Positions 1-8,693 of a DNA stretch of 64,000 nucleotides are shown piece after piece. A program made the translations under genes and the position numbers. The stretch's first letter is position 1. Every line of letters begins with the position of its first letter. The notes under the pieces are model-generated. The model saw only the letters and a program-made list of their open reading frames with translations, did no database searches and was not told the DNA's origin. Location: NCBI GenBank assembly GCA_902771155.1, contig CACXVS010000001.1, positions 62,001 through 126,000 of the forward strand. The letters are read 5' to 3'. The DNA is from an uncultured Prevotellaceae bacterium. Lineage in GTDB: Bacteria; Bacteroidota; Bacteroidia; Bacteroidales; Bacteroidaceae.

Positions 1-58
1 CCGATATATAGCTGCTGTTAGTATAGGTGGCTATCCCTTGCTACGCCCTTGCTGCCGA

Positions 59-134
59 AGTGAAGCGTCTGACCCCATACGTAATTCTCTCTACGAGAGA
101 GAATGTAGTATGTGGGGCCCCCAGAGCCTTCACT
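59..134. repeat. long imperfect hairpin
   Basis: The 365 bases before the first gene hold no credible protein gene. This stretch folds into a long imperfect stem: AGTGAAG (59-65) pairs with CTTCACT (128-134), TCTG with CAGA, CCCCATAC (73-80) with GTATGTGGGG (108-117, two-base bulge), and ATTCTCTCT (84-92) with AGAGAGAAT (96-104) around a three-base loop. It has no clear T-run, so it may be a terminator of an off-window gene, a structured RNA or a mobile-element end. Bases 135-336 are AT-rich with short degenerate repeats such as AAGGTCTTAGAAGATCTT and no recognised feature. Confidence 0.55.
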
Positions 135-336
135 GAGGCCCCCAACAAAAACAAGATGTTGACATTTAAATTTCCAACTTGAAACCAAGAAAAAACTAAC
201 TTGATTTTTCCTCAGAATTAACTTAATGACAAGCCAAAACCTTGTTGACTATCTTGGTGAGCCTTAAAAAAGCATGGAAAAGCATAGAAGGTCTTAGAAG
301 ATCTTAAAAGGTCGTAGCTCACAATTCAGAAGGACG

Positions 337-344
337 TACCTTTG
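337..344 (+). promoter_or_regulatory. -7 box TACCTTTG reading into the efflux gene from its 3' end
   Basis: The box matches the Bacteroidota consensus TAnnTTTG exactly. It is followed by an ATG at 353 opening only a 16-codon frame that runs antisense into the end of the RND pump gene. No plus-strand gene follows, so it is either a relic of a lost gene, perhaps a mobile element, or the start of an antisense RNA. Confidence 0.4.
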
Positions 345-365
345 CATCGTCAATGAAACCCTATG

Positions 366-3300
366 CTATCGTTTTAGGCGTTCTTCGAGGGTTTGGAAGA
401 TGACGAAGAGGACGGGGACGATGAAGAGGAGGGCGATGGTGCCGATGACCATGCCACCGATGGTGCCGACACCGAGGGAGTGGTTGCCGTTGGCTCCGAC
501 ACCAGTGGCGAGAGCCAGGGGCAGGAGGCCGAAGACCATCGTGAGAGAGGTCATGAGGATGGGACGCAGGCGGACGGCTGCAGCATCGAGGGCAGCCTCG
601 ATAATACCCATACCCTGACGGCGACGCGTAGAAGCGTACTCGGTAAGCAAGATGGCGGTCTTCGACAACAGACCGATCAGCATGATGAGTCCCGTCTGCA
701 TATAGATGTTATTCTCAAGGCCCCAGAGTTGAGCGAAGATAAACGAACCTGCCAGTCCGAAGGGTACACTCAGGATGACGGCCAACGGAATGAAGAGGCT
801 CTCGTAAAGGGCGCAGAGAATCAGATAGATGAACACGATGCAAAGTATGAAGACCAAAGCGGTGGTGTTCTGTGCCGAGGCTTCCTCACGCGTCATACCA
901 CCAAACTCGTAGCCATAGCCTTCTGGCAGTACCTCGGCGGCCACTTCGCGGATGGCATCGATGGCCTGACCACTGCTATAGCCTTCTGCGGCCGTTCCTC
1001 CGACTTGTATCGAGGGGAAGAGGTTAAAGCGCGAAAGGGTCTCGGAACCATAGACGCGCGTCAACGTCAGATACTGGCCGATGGGTGACATCTCACCAGT
1101 GTTGGTGCGTACGAAGATATTATTGAGCGACTCGGTGTCGAGACGGTATTCGGGTGAGGCCTGTACCATCACGCGGTAGAGTTTGGTGAAACGCACGAAA
1201 TTGGAGGCATAGGTGCCACCGACATAACCACCGAGGGCTGAGAGTACCTCATTAGGGGATACACCGCGACGCTTGCATAGGGCTGCATCAACCTCCACAC
1301 GGTATTGCGGGTACTTCAGTGAGAAGTTGGTGAAGGCGCGACTGATCTCCGGGCGTTCGTTAAGCGCTGCGATCATCCGGTTGGTGTAGTCGAACAACTC
1401 ATTGATGGTACCACCGTGTTTGTCCTGGATGTGGAGTTCGAAACCATTGATGCGTCCGAAGCCCGGGAGCATGTTCTGGGTGTTCACCTGGATCTTCGCA
1501 TTGGCGATATCGGCCGTGCGACGGTAGATCTCATCGACGATGCTCTGCACGTCGTCGCCCTTGCCCTTGCGCTCGTCCCATTTCTTGAGTTTCAACGTGA
1601 AGTTACCATTCGACGATGACTGTTCGAAGCTGTTGCTGTTGCCGGCGATGAGTGAGTAGATACGCAGCTGGGGAAGGTCCTTGATACGCGCTTCCACCTC
1701 TTTTAATATATGGTAGGTCTGCTGGAGACTGCTACCGGGTGAGGCTTGTACGTTGATGAACACGGTACCCATGTCTTCGTTGGGTACGAGACCGGTGCGG
1801 GTGGTGCGCATCATCCAGCCGAGAACGAAAATGGCCAGTACGACGAGCAGTGCAGCTAAGCGTTTACGTCCGATAATGCCTGTGACAGCGTGTTTGTATC
1901 GGTCGGATAGTGACATGAAGATGGTATTGAACTTGGCATGGAAGCGTGTCGGCGGCTGGTCATGCATGATGATGGCACTGAGGGCAGGGGAGAGCGTCAG
2001 TGCGTTGAACAATGAGATGGCCACAGCGATGGCCATGGTGAGACCGAACTGGGTGTAGAACGTACCGGTGACACCCCCGATGAAACAGACAGGCACGAAG
2101 ACGGCCATAAATACCAATGTGGTGGTAATCAGGGCTGAAGTGATGCTGTGCATGGCTTGCTCGGTCATCAGTTTTGCGTCGTCGGTGCCGTCCTTCGCCT
2201 CCAGTCTCGCCTGTACCGCTTCGACTACCACGATGGCATCATCGACCACCGTACCGATCACCAGTACGAGGGCGAACAGCGTGAGCATGTTGAGTGAGAA
2301 GCCGATGGCGTAAATGACGGCTAATGTCGCGATGAGTGACACGACGATGGCGATGGCGGGGATGATCGTGGCGCGCCAACTGCCAAGGAACAACCACACG
2401 ACAAGAATCACCAGAACGAGGGCTTCAAGCAACGTCTCTACCACGTTGGCTATGGAGGCGTCGAGATAGTCTTTTTTACTCTCGAGGTCCTCGATGACAA
2501 TACCAGGCGGCAATGAGTGGCGTATATCTTCTACCTCGGCGTCAATCTGCTTGATAATCTCATTGGCGTTAGAGCCGGCCACCTGATTGATAGAGATATT
2601 CACACCCGGACGACCATTGGTCTCACCAATGATGTTATAGTTCTGTGAACCGAGTTCTACACGGGCGATGTCACTGATGCGGAGCACATTCCCGTCGGGC
2701 AGTGAACGGACAACCATCTGTTCGTATTCTTTTTCTTCCTCGTAGCGGCCTCGGTATTTCAACACATACTGGAAGGTATTCTGACTCTCAGCACCCAGTG
2801 TACCTGTGGCCACCTCGATGTTCTGCTCGTTGAGCACCTGTGTTACGTCGGCAGGTGTCAGGTTGTATCTGGCCATCTTCAACGGGTCGAGCCAGATGCG
2901 CATGGAATAGTCGGCACCCATCACGTTGACCTCACCCACACCGGGGATGCGACTCAGGCGTGGTTCGATATTGATCTTCGTATAATTGGCTAAGAACGAG
3001 CGGTCGAAGGTAGAGTCAGGACTATAGACGGCAATCTGTTTGATGTTCGAAGTCTGACGCTTACGGACGGTGAGTCCGCTTTTCACCACATCACTCGGCA
3101 GTCGGCCTTGTACGGTGGCAGCACGGTTCTGTACGTTCACCATGGCCATATTGGGATCAGTGCCCTGACGGAAGAAAATTCCGATGGAGGCGGTACCATT
3201 ATTCGAGGCCGACGAGGTCATGTACATCATACCCTCGACACCGTTGATGGCCTCTTCCAAGGGGACGATGACACTCTTCTGTACCGTCTCGGCATTGGCA

Positions 3301-3455
3301 CCGGTATAGCTGGCCATGATACGGACGGTGGGGGGCGCAATCTCAGGGAACTGCTCCAGTGCGAGCTTGCTCAGTCCGATGATGCCCACCAGCACCATCA
3401 ACACCGAGATCACTCCCGCTAATATCGGCCTATCAATAAAAGTCCTAACCTTCAT
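366..3455 (-). CDS. RND multidrug efflux transporter, HAE1 (AcrB/MexB) family
   Basis: This 1029-residue protein is an inner-membrane proton-driven drug exporter of AcrB type. Length and layout fit the family: a first membrane helix right after the N-terminus, a large periplasmic loop, a middle helix bundle with the paired acidic proton-relay residues (GTVVDDAIVVVEAV near residue 400), a second periplasmic loop and a C-terminal helix bundle. It works with the periplasmic adaptor whose gene precedes it and overlaps it by 4 bp, so the two are translated together. The outer-membrane channel gene that often comes third is absent from the 365 bases downstream, so the pump must use a TolC-like protein encoded elsewhere or beyond the edge. 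Substrate is unknown. The stop codon is TAG at 366-368. Confidence 0.95.
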   Translation of the reverse strand: MKVRTFIDRPILAGVISVLMVLVGIIGLSKLALEQFPEIAPPTVRIMASYTGANAETVQKSVIVPLEEAINGVEGMMYMTSSASNNGTASIGIFFRQGTDPNMAMVNVQNRAATVQGRLPSDVVKSGLTVRKRQTSNIKQIAVYSPDSTFDRSFLANYTKINIEPRLSRIPGVGEVNVMGADYSMRIWLDPLKMARYNLTPADVTQVLNEQNIEVATGTLGAESQNTFQYVLKYRGRYEEEKEYEQMVVRSLPDGNVLRISDIARVELGSQNYNIIGETNGRPGVNISINQVAGSNANEIIKQIDAEVEDIRHSLPPGIVIEDLESKKDYLDASIANVVETLLEALVLVILVVWLFLGSWRATIIPAIAIVVSLIATLAVIYAIGFSLNMLTLFALVLVIGTVVDDAIVVVEAVQARLEAKDGTDDAKLMTEQAMHSITSALITTTLVFMAVFVPVCFIGGVTGTFYTQFGLTMAIAVAISLFNALTLSPALSAIIMHDQPPTRFHAKFNTIFMSLSDRYKHAVTGIIGRKRLAALLVVLAIFVLGWMMRTTRTGLVPNEDMGTVFINVQASPGSSLQQTYHILKEVEARIKDLPQLRIYSLIAGNSNSFEQSSSNGNFTLKLKKWDERKGKGDDVQSIVDEIYRRTADIANAKIQVNTQNMLPGFGRINGFELHIQDKHGGTINELFDYTNRMIAALNERPEISRAFTNFSLKYPQYRVEVDAALCKRRGVSPNEVLSALGGYVGGTYASNFVRFTKLYRVMVQASPEYRLDTESLNNIFVRTNTGEMSPIGQYLTLTRVYGSETLSRFNLFPSIQVGGTAAEGYSSGQAIDAIREVAAEVLPEGYGYEFGGMTREEASAQNTTALVFILCIVFIYLILCALYESLFIPLAVILSVPFGLAGSFIFAQLWGLENNIYMQTGLIMLIGLLSKTAILLTEYASTRRRQGMGIIEAALDAAAVRLRPILMTSLTMVFGLLPLALATGVGANGNHSLGVGTIGGMVIGTIALLFIVPVLFVIFQTLEERLKR

Positions 3456-4552
3456 CTTGTGATTTGGATTCCTTCTTTCAGCAGACCGGCACCCTCGGCA
3501 ATGATGGTGTCGCCCTCACTGAGTCCGTTTTCTACGATATACTCTTTACCATTGTTCTGCGGGAACAGTTCCACGGCAGTGGCCTTGGTCTTACCGTCTA
3601 CGATGCGATATACGAACATGCGATTCTGCAGCTCGTAGGTGGCTTCCTGTGGAATGACGATACACTGTTGGCGTTGTGTAGGTACCACCACCGTACCACT
3701 GCCACCGTTATGCAACAGATGACCGCTGTTGGGGAAGGTGGCGCGCAAGGATACGGCACCCGTCTGGGTATCGACTGTACCACTGACGGCACTGATGCGC
3801 CCTTGTTGGTCGTACAACTGTCCGTTGTTCAGACGGAGTTTCACCGATGGTGCTTTGCTGATGAAAGCTTCGATGGAACCATACTGACTGATCAGGTCGA
3901 GGGCCTGATTCTCGCTGATGCTGAAATAGACATACATCTCCGAGTCATCGGCGACGGTCACTAAGGGTTCGCTGATATTGCTGCTGACGAGTGAACCGAC
4001 ATGCCAGGGAATCATCGAGGCCACACCACTGACAGGACTCTTGACCTCCGTATAACTCAGGTTGTTGCGGGCATTCACCTCCTGTGCCTTGGCCTGTGCC
4101 AAGGCTGCTTCTGCCTCTAACAGGGCATTGCGCATCGTCTGTACCGATACGTCGCCTACCACATGACCTTGCTCCAGTGTCTGCTCGTTCTCATAGTTCA
4201 TCTTAGCCGTGGCGAGTCGGGCTTCCGCACTCTGGCGGGCAGCCACTGCCACCTCTAATGCAGCACGGTAAGGCACCTGGTCGATGATAAACAGTGTCTG
4301 TCCCTTACGGACAGCCTCACCTTCACCTGTCAGGATCCTTGTGATGCAGCCAGATACCTGCGGGCGCACCTCCACAATCTGACGACCTGTCATCCGCGCA
4401 CTGTACTGTCGCTCAAGTGTCATATCTTTCCGTCCCACCACCATCGTCTCGTACTTGGCTGCGTCGTGGCTTTTACCTTTTTTCTCACTGCACGATGTGA
4501 CACCAAGGCCCATACATGCAGCCAAAAAGCCTATGATTATTGATCTTCTCAT
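3452..4552 (-). CDS. efflux RND transporter periplasmic adaptor (membrane fusion protein)
   Basis: The 366-residue product is an AcrA/MexA-type adaptor that links the inner-membrane pump to an outer-membrane channel. It begins with a lipoprotein signal peptide ending in a lipobox (GVTSC, cysteine near residue 21). A biotinyl-lipoyl-like half motif follows (VSGCITRILTGEGEAVRKGQ), then a helical hairpin rich in Ala, Glu and Gln around residues 90-150, the returning lipoyl half (NLSYTEVKSPVSGVAS), and beta-barrel and membrane-proximal domains. It is the first gene of a two-gene operon with the RND pump, ending in an ATGA overlap. Its own -7 box lies about 34 bases upstream. No local regulator gene is adjacent. 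Confidence 0.93.
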   Translation of the reverse strand: MRRSIIIGFLAACMGLGVTSCSEKKGKSHDAAKYETMVVGRKDMTLERQYSARMTGRQIVEVRPQVSGCITRILTGEGEAVRKGQTLFIIDQVPYRAALEVAVAARQSAEARLATAKMNYENEQTLEQGHVVGDVSVQTMRNALLEAEAALAQAKAQEVNARNNLSYTEVKSPVSGVASMIPWHVGSLVSSNISEPLVTVADDSEMYVYFSISENQALDLISQYGSIEAFISKAPSVKLRLNNGQLYDQQGRISAVSGTVDTQTGAVSLRATFPNSGHLLHNGGSGTVVVPTQRQQCIVIPQEATYELQNRMFVYRIVDGKTKATAVELFPQNNGKEYIVENGLSEGDTIIAEGAGLLKEGIQITR

Positions 4553-4586
4553 ACTGATTTCGTTTCTATGCTGAATATTCTGACTG

Positions 4587-4624
4587 CAAAAATACGAATA
4601 ATCGAAGAAAAATCAGTAATTTTG
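4587..4624. promoter_or_regulatory. divergent promoters, efflux operon and thioesterase
   Basis: On the minus strand TATTTTTG (4587-4594 read in reverse) points to the adaptor gene. On the plus strand TAATTTTG (4617-4624) points to the thioesterase gene at 4656. Both match TAnnTTTG, and the boxes are 22 bases apart, so the two transcription units share one short regulatory region. Confidence 0.75.
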
Positions 4625-4655
4625 CACCCAGTTTTAGGATTTTTAGGAAGAAAGT

Positions 4656-5411
4656 ATGGATAAAGTAGGTATATATGAGTTTATGGCTGAGCCGTTTCAC
4701 TGCGACTTTCAGGGACGGCTCTTTATGGGGCATCTGGGCAACCATATGCTGAATGCGGCTGATTTCCACTCGACAGCGCGCGGCTTTGGAATGCAGTATC
4801 TGATGACCATCCAGCGGTCGTGGGTGCTGTCGCGCCTGGCCATTGAGATGGAGGAGATGCCGAAAATGTACACCAAGTTTAATGTGGAGACCTGGGTGGA
4901 GAGTGCCATGCGCTACTTCACGAGTCGTAACTTCCGGGTGGTGGATAACGACGGTAAGGTGTATGGGTATGGGCGTTCCATCTGGGCGATGATCGATACC
5001 GAGAACCGTCAGCCCACGGACATCTACTCGATAGACAACGGGGCCATCAACAACTGGATTGTGAAGGAAAAGGAGTGTCCGATTGACAAGGGCGGACGGG
5101 TGAAAATGGACGACGGAGCCGTACTGATGCGTACCATCGATACTTGTTATAACGACGTGGATATCAACGGGCACATCAATTCTGTTAAATATATAGAGCA
5201 TGTGCTTGACCTTTGGGATATCGACTGGTATCGGGATCATCAGATTAAGCGTTTCGAGATAGCCTACGTGGCCGAGGCGCATGGGGGCGACAGACTGAGT
5301 TTCTATATGGAAGAGATGGGCGATCTGGAATATTGTGTGCGCATCGTGAAGACCGATTCTGCCTCAGGCGAGGAAATCGAGACCTGCCGCAGCAAAATTG
5401 TTTTTAGATAA
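4656..5411 (+). CDS. acyl-ACP thioesterase
   Basis: The 251-residue protein belongs to the FatA/FatB-like acyl-ACP thioesterase family, which releases fatty acids from acyl carrier protein in the cytoplasm. Two hot-dog domains are visible. The first holds RNFRVVDNDGKVYGYGRS and a WAMID segment; the second holds the conserved VDINGHINSVKYIEHVLD, matching the family's D-x-N-x-H-x-N-x-x-Y core with catalytic Asn and His. Length fits short bacterial members. The gene starts 31 bases after its own -7 box and ends in a hairpin terminator before ilvC. From memory, a thioesterase beside branched-chain amino-acid genes recurs in Bacteroidales; this was not checked here. Chain-length preference cannot be read from sequence. 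Confidence 0.9.
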   Translation: MDKVGIYEFMAEPFHCDFQGRLFMGHLGNHMLNAADFHSTARGFGMQYLMTIQRSWVLSRLAIEMEEMPKMYTKFNVETWVESAMRYFTSRNFRVVDNDGKVYGYGRSIWAMIDTENRQPTDIYSIDNGAINNWIVKEKECPIDKGGRVKMDDGAVLMRTIDTCYNDVDINGHINSVKYIEHVLDLWDIDWYRDHQIKRFEIAYVAEAHGGDRLSFYMEEMGDLEYCVRIVKTDSASGEEIETCRSKIVFR

Positions 5412-5425
5412 AAAATAAAGTAATA

Positions 5426-5456
5426 ATGCCAAAGAAAGTTTGTTTTTCTTTGGTAT
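5426..5456 (+). terminator. terminator after the thioesterase gene
   Basis: ATGCCAAAGAAA (5426-5437) pairs with TTTCTTTGGTAT (5445-5456) over 12 bp with one G-T pair and a seven-base loop, followed by TTTTA. It lies 14 bases after the thioesterase stop codon and separates it from the ilvC promoter. Confidence 0.75.
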
Positions 5457-5472
5457 TTTACTTATTTTTGAG

Positions 5473-5480
5473 TATCTTTG
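5473..5480 (+). promoter_or_regulatory. ilvC promoter -7 box
   Basis: TATCTTTG matches the Bacteroidota -7 consensus and lies 38 bases before the ilvC start. A second match, TATTTTTG, sits just upstream at 5463-5470. Confidence 0.7.
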
Positions 5481-5518
5481 TCGCCGATTTCTAAATTAAC
5501 ATTTAAAATTAAATTAAA

Positions 5519-6568
5519 ATGGCTGAAATGAATTTTGGTGGCGTGATGGAAACTGTAGTCACCAGCAAAGAGTTCTCTTTGGAGAAAGCACGTGAAGTAT
5601 TGAAGAATGAGACCATCGCCGTGATCGGTTATGGTGTACAGGGTCCTGGACAGGCCTGCAACCTGCGCGATAACGGTTTTAACGTGATCGTAGGTCAGCG
5701 TCAGGGTAAGACCTATGACAAGGCTGTGGCCGACGGTTGGGTGCCCGGTGAGACACTGTTCTCTATTGAGGAGGCTGCCGAGAAGGGTACCATCCTCTGC
5801 ATGCTTCTGAGTGACGCTGGTCAGATTCAGCAGTGGCCCACCATTAAGAAATATCTGAAGCCGGGTAAGACACTGTACTACAGCCACGGTTTCGCCATTA
5901 ACTGGAGCGACCGCACGGGTGTGATTCCCCCGAAGGATGTCGATGTGATCATGGTGGCTCCAAAGGGTTCGGGTACCAGTCTCCGCACGATGTTCTGCGA
6001 GGGTCGCGGTCTGAACTGCTCATACGCCATTTATCAGGATGCAACTGGTAAGGCTAAGGACAAGACACTGGCCTTCGGTATCGGTATCGGTGCCGGTTAT
6101 ATGTTTGAGACAACCTTCCAGCGCGAGGCTACCAGTGACCTGACTGGTGAGCGTGGTTCGCTGATGGGTGCTATTCAGGGCTTGCTGCTGGCACAGTATG
6201 AGGTGCTCCGCGAGCACGGTCACTCTCCCTCAGAGGCTTTCAACGAGACCGTTGAGGAGCTGACCCAGAGCCTTGGTCCGCTTTTCGGTGCAAAGGGTAT
6301 GGATTGGATGTATGCCAACTGCTCGACCACCGCTCAGCGTGGTGCACTCGACTGGGCACCCCGTTTCCACGATGCCATCAAGCCTGTGATGGAGTGGCTG
6401 TACTACTCTGTGCAGACGGGTAACGAGGCACAGATCACCATCGACGCCAACTCGAAACCCGACTACCGCGCTGGTCTGGAGAAAGAGTTGGAGGCCATGC
6501 GCAATCAGGAGATGTGGCGCGCCGGCGAGACCGTGCGTAAGTTGCGTCCCGAGAATCAGGAGATTTAA
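5519..6568 (+). CDS. ilvC: ketol-acid reductoisomerase
   Basis: IlvC carries out the NADPH- and Mg-dependent isomeroreduction of acetolactate and acetohydroxybutyrate in valine and isoleucine synthesis. The 349-residue length fits the short class I enzyme. Near residue 40 is the dinucleotide-binding loop (GYGVQGPGQACNL) followed by GQRQGKTYDKA, the region that sets cofactor choice. The C-terminal knotted domain holds the acidic metal-binding segments (MGAIQGLLLAQYEVL and ETVEELTQSLGPL). No other ilv gene lies in the window, since the efflux operon occupies the space upstream. The gene has its own promoter and starts at ATG 5519. Downstream is an unusual alternating hairpin before the MaoC-like gene. 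Confidence 0.96.
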   Translation: MAEMNFGGVMETVVTSKEFSLEKAREVLKNETIAVIGYGVQGPGQACNLRDNGFNVIVGQRQGKTYDKAVADGWVPGETLFSIEEAAEKGTILCMLLSDAGQIQQWPTIKKYLKPGKTLYYSHGFAINWSDRTGVIPPKDVDVIMVAPKGSGTSLRTMFCEGRGLNCSYAIYQDATGKAKDKTLAFGIGIGAGYMFETTFQREATSDLTGERGSLMGAIQGLLLAQYEVLREHGHSPSEAFNETVEELTQSLGPLFGAKGMDWMYANCSTTAQRGALDWAPRFHDAIKPVMEWLYYSVQTGNEAQITIDANSKPDYRAGLEKELEAMRNQEMWRAGETVRKLRPENQEI

Positions 6569-6595
6569 TCCAAGGAGACAAGGAGACATGGAGAC

Positions 6596-6684
6596 AAGGA
6601 GTTCAGGACATTACAAAGATGACAGTAAATTGCCGCAGAGTATTGTCCTGGACTCCTTGAACTTCTTGAACTTCCTGAACTCCT
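6596..6684 (+). repeat. mutually exclusive hairpins between ilvC and the hydratase gene
   Basis: The arm AAGGAGTTCAGGACA (6596-6610) can pair with TGTCCTGGACTCCTT (6644-6658, 14 of 15) or, through AGGAGTTCAGGA, with TCCTGAACTCCT (6673-6684, 12 of 12). The two pairings exclude each other. The stretch before it is a tandem GGAGACAAG array and the stretch after it a TTCTTGAAC-like array. No T-run follows, so it is not a plain terminator. Confidence 0.6.
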
Positions 6685-6698
6685 CTAAATGATCAATA

Positions 6699-7163
6699 AT
6701 GGGAAAATTAGTAATCAATTCGTATGATGAATTTGCAGCTCATCTGGGACAGGAACTGGGTGTCTCTGACTGGCTGCTGATCGACCAAGACCGTATCAAC
6801 CTGTTCGCTGATGCCACGCTCGATCACCAGTGGATCCACGTAGATGTGGAGCGCGCCAAGACCGAGAGTCAGTATCATAGCACCATCGCCCATGGTTATC
6901 TGACACTGTCGGTACTGCCTTATCTGTGGGATCAGATCATCGAGGTGAACAATATCAAGATGCTCGTGAACTACGGCATGGACAAGATGCGTTTTGGACA
7001 GCCTGTAGTGACGGGATCGCGCGTCAGGATGACCACCAAACTGCACAACATCCAGAATCTGCGCGGCATCTGTAAGGTAGAGATTGATTTCAAGATTGAG
7101 ATTGAGGGACAGCGCAAGCCTGCTCTTGAAGGTATCGCTTCGTTCCTCTATTACTTTGTATAA
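6699..7163 (+). CDS. MaoC-like (R)-specific enoyl-CoA hydratase/dehydratase
   Basis: The 154-residue single hot-dog protein matches the MaoC dehydratase family, which adds or removes water from 2-enoyl thioesters. The signature is clear around residues 30-65: FADATLDHQWIHVD, with the catalytic Asp and His, followed by STIAHGYLTLSVLP. The C-terminal half carries the remaining strands of the hot-dog fold. The natural substrate is not evident; neighbours act in fatty-acid release, branched-chain amino acids and purines and do not decide it. It lies 130 bases after ilvC and 66 bases before the PurF-like gene, on the same strand, and may be cotranscribed with them, subject to the hairpins upstream. 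Confidence 0.85.
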   Translation: MGKLVINSYDEFAAHLGQELGVSDWLLIDQDRINLFADATLDHQWIHVDVERAKTESQYHSTIAHGYLTLSVLPYLWDQIIEVNNIKMLVNYGMDKMRFGQPVVTGSRVRMTTKLHNIQNLRGICKVEIDFKIEIEGQRKPALEGIASFLYYFV

Positions 7164-7229
7164 TAATAAAAAGGTACAAAGGTAAAAGGGTAAAAAATAA
7201 AAAGGTAAAAATATAAAAGAGGATAACGT

Positions 7230-8681
7230 ATGGGAGGATTCTTTGGAACCATCAGCACGAAAAATTGTGTAAACGATCTCTTCTATGGCACCGACTACAA
7301 CTCGCACCTCGGTACGAAGCGCGCAGGTATGGTGATGTTTGACAAGGAGAAGGGATTCAGCCGTAAGATCCATAATCTGGAGCGCGACTACTTCCGCTCT
7401 AAGTTTGAGGATGAACTCGACACGTTCTCAGGCAATCAGGGTATCGGCGTGATCAGTGATACAGATCCGCAGCCTATTCTGGTCAACTCACATCTGGGTC
7501 GCTATACGGTGGTGACTGTTGCAAAGATCAATAATCAGGAGGAGATTGCTCAGGAGTTGCTCGACCGTCGCATGCATTTCAGTGAGTATTCGGCCAACAC
7601 CATCAACCAGACGGAACTCGTGGCGCTGCTCATCAATATGGGCCGCACTTTCGTGGATGGTATCAATCTGGTGTACCGGAAGATCGAAGGCTCGTGCTCG
7701 ATGCTGATCATGACAGAGAATGGACTGATTGCCGCCCGCGACTTTCTGGGACGTACGCCCATCGTGATCGGTAAGAAGGAAGGAGCATATGCTGTGTCGA
7801 GTGAGACGACGAGTTTCCCGAATCTGGACTTCCATCGTGTGAGAGATCTGGGACCGGGTGAGATTGTCTATCTGACAGCCGACAAAATGGAGGTGCTGCA
7901 GGAACCATTTAAGCGCGAGCAGATCTGCTCGTTCCTCTGGGTGTATTACGGATTCCCTGCCTCCGACTATAACGGCATCAACGTGGAGGCTGTGCGCGAG
8001 TTGAACGGTAAGAAGATGGGTGAAACCGATGAGACAGAGGTGGATAGCGTCTGTGGTGTGCCTGACTCGGGTGTCGGTATGGCTCTGGGTTATGCCGAGG
8101 GTAAGGGTGTGCCCTATAAGCGTGCTGTTCTGAAATACACACCGACATGGCCCCGCTCGTTTACACCAGGTAATCAGGAGCGTCGGGCACTGGTGGCCAA
8201 AATGAAACTGATACCCAACCCATCGTTGCTGAAGGACCAGCGCATCGTGTTCTGCGACGACTCGATCGTGCGTGGCACGCAGTTGAAAGATAATGTCAAG
8301 ACCTTCTTCGAGTATGGTGCCAAGGAGGTGCACTGCCGTATCTCTTGTCCACCACTGGTGTATGGCTGTCCGTTTATCGGGTTTACATCATCGAAGAGCG
8401 ATATGGAACTGATCACCCGTCGGATTATCAAGGATTTCGAGGGTGACGACAAGAAGAATCTGGATAAGTATGCTCAGACCGACTCTCCGGAGTATAAGCG
8501 TATGGTGGATGAGATAGCCAAGCGCTTAGGACTGACCTCGCTGAAGTTTGCGAAGCTGGAAACGCTGGTGGAGGCCATCGGTATGCCGAAGTGTAAGCTC
8601 TGCACGCACTGCTTCGACGGCAGCAGCTATTGTCATGAGTATGACAATGAAGACGAGCGACAGCTGAAGTTTGATTTTTAG
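7230..8681 (+). CDS. amidophosphoribosyltransferase-like protein (PurF family) lacking the N-terminal cysteine
   Basis: PurF makes phosphoribosylamine from glutamine and PRPP, the first step of purine synthesis. This 483-residue protein has the family layout: an N-terminal class II glutamine amidotransferase-like domain, then a phosphoribosyltransferase domain with the PRPP loop (VFCDDSIVRGTQ near residue 340), and C-terminal cysteines (CKLCTHC near residue 455) resembling the iron-sulfur ligands of PurF. The odd point is the start. Active PurF exposes Cys as residue 1 after Met removal or propeptide cleavage, typically CGVFG, whereas here the sequence is MGGFFG with a glycine codon (GGA) second. 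The nearest cysteine is residue 13. Glutaminase activity is therefore doubtful; an ammonia-dependent or regulatory role is possible. Seven thymine-poor spacer repeats precede it. Confidence 0.8.
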   Translation: MGGFFGTISTKNCVNDLFYGTDYNSHLGTKRAGMVMFDKEKGFSRKIHNLERDYFRSKFEDELDTFSGNQGIGVISDTDPQPILVNSHLGRYTVVTVAKINNQEEIAQELLDRRMHFSEYSANTINQTELVALLINMGRTFVDGINLVYRKIEGSCSMLIMTENGLIAARDFLGRTPIVIGKKEGAYAVSSETTSFPNLDFHRVRDLGPGEIVYLTADKMEVLQEPFKREQICSFLWVYYGFPASDYNGINVEAVRELNGKKMGETDETEVDSVCGVPDSGVGMALGYAEGKGVPYKRAVLKYTPTWPRSFTPGNQERRALVAKMKLIPNPSLLKDQRIVFCDDSIVRGTQLKDNVKTFFEYGAKEVHCRISCPPLVYGCPFIGFTSSKSDMELITRRIIKDFEGDDKKNLDKYAQTDSPEYKRMVDEIAKRLGLTSLKFAKLETLVEAIGMPKCKLCTHCFDGSSYCHEYDNEDERQLKFDF

Positions 8682-8693
8682 CTGATAGTTGGA

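Noticed and set aside
393..1088. 231-codon acidic frame on the plus strand across the RND pump gene
   Set aside because: It is antisense to a well-conserved efflux gene, has biased Asp/Glu/Gly content typical of a mirror frame, and matches no family.
7175..7182. Minus-strand TACCTTTG match before the PurF-like gene
   Set aside because: It falls in an AAAGGTA tandem repeat and points into the end of the MaoC-like gene on the wrong strand.
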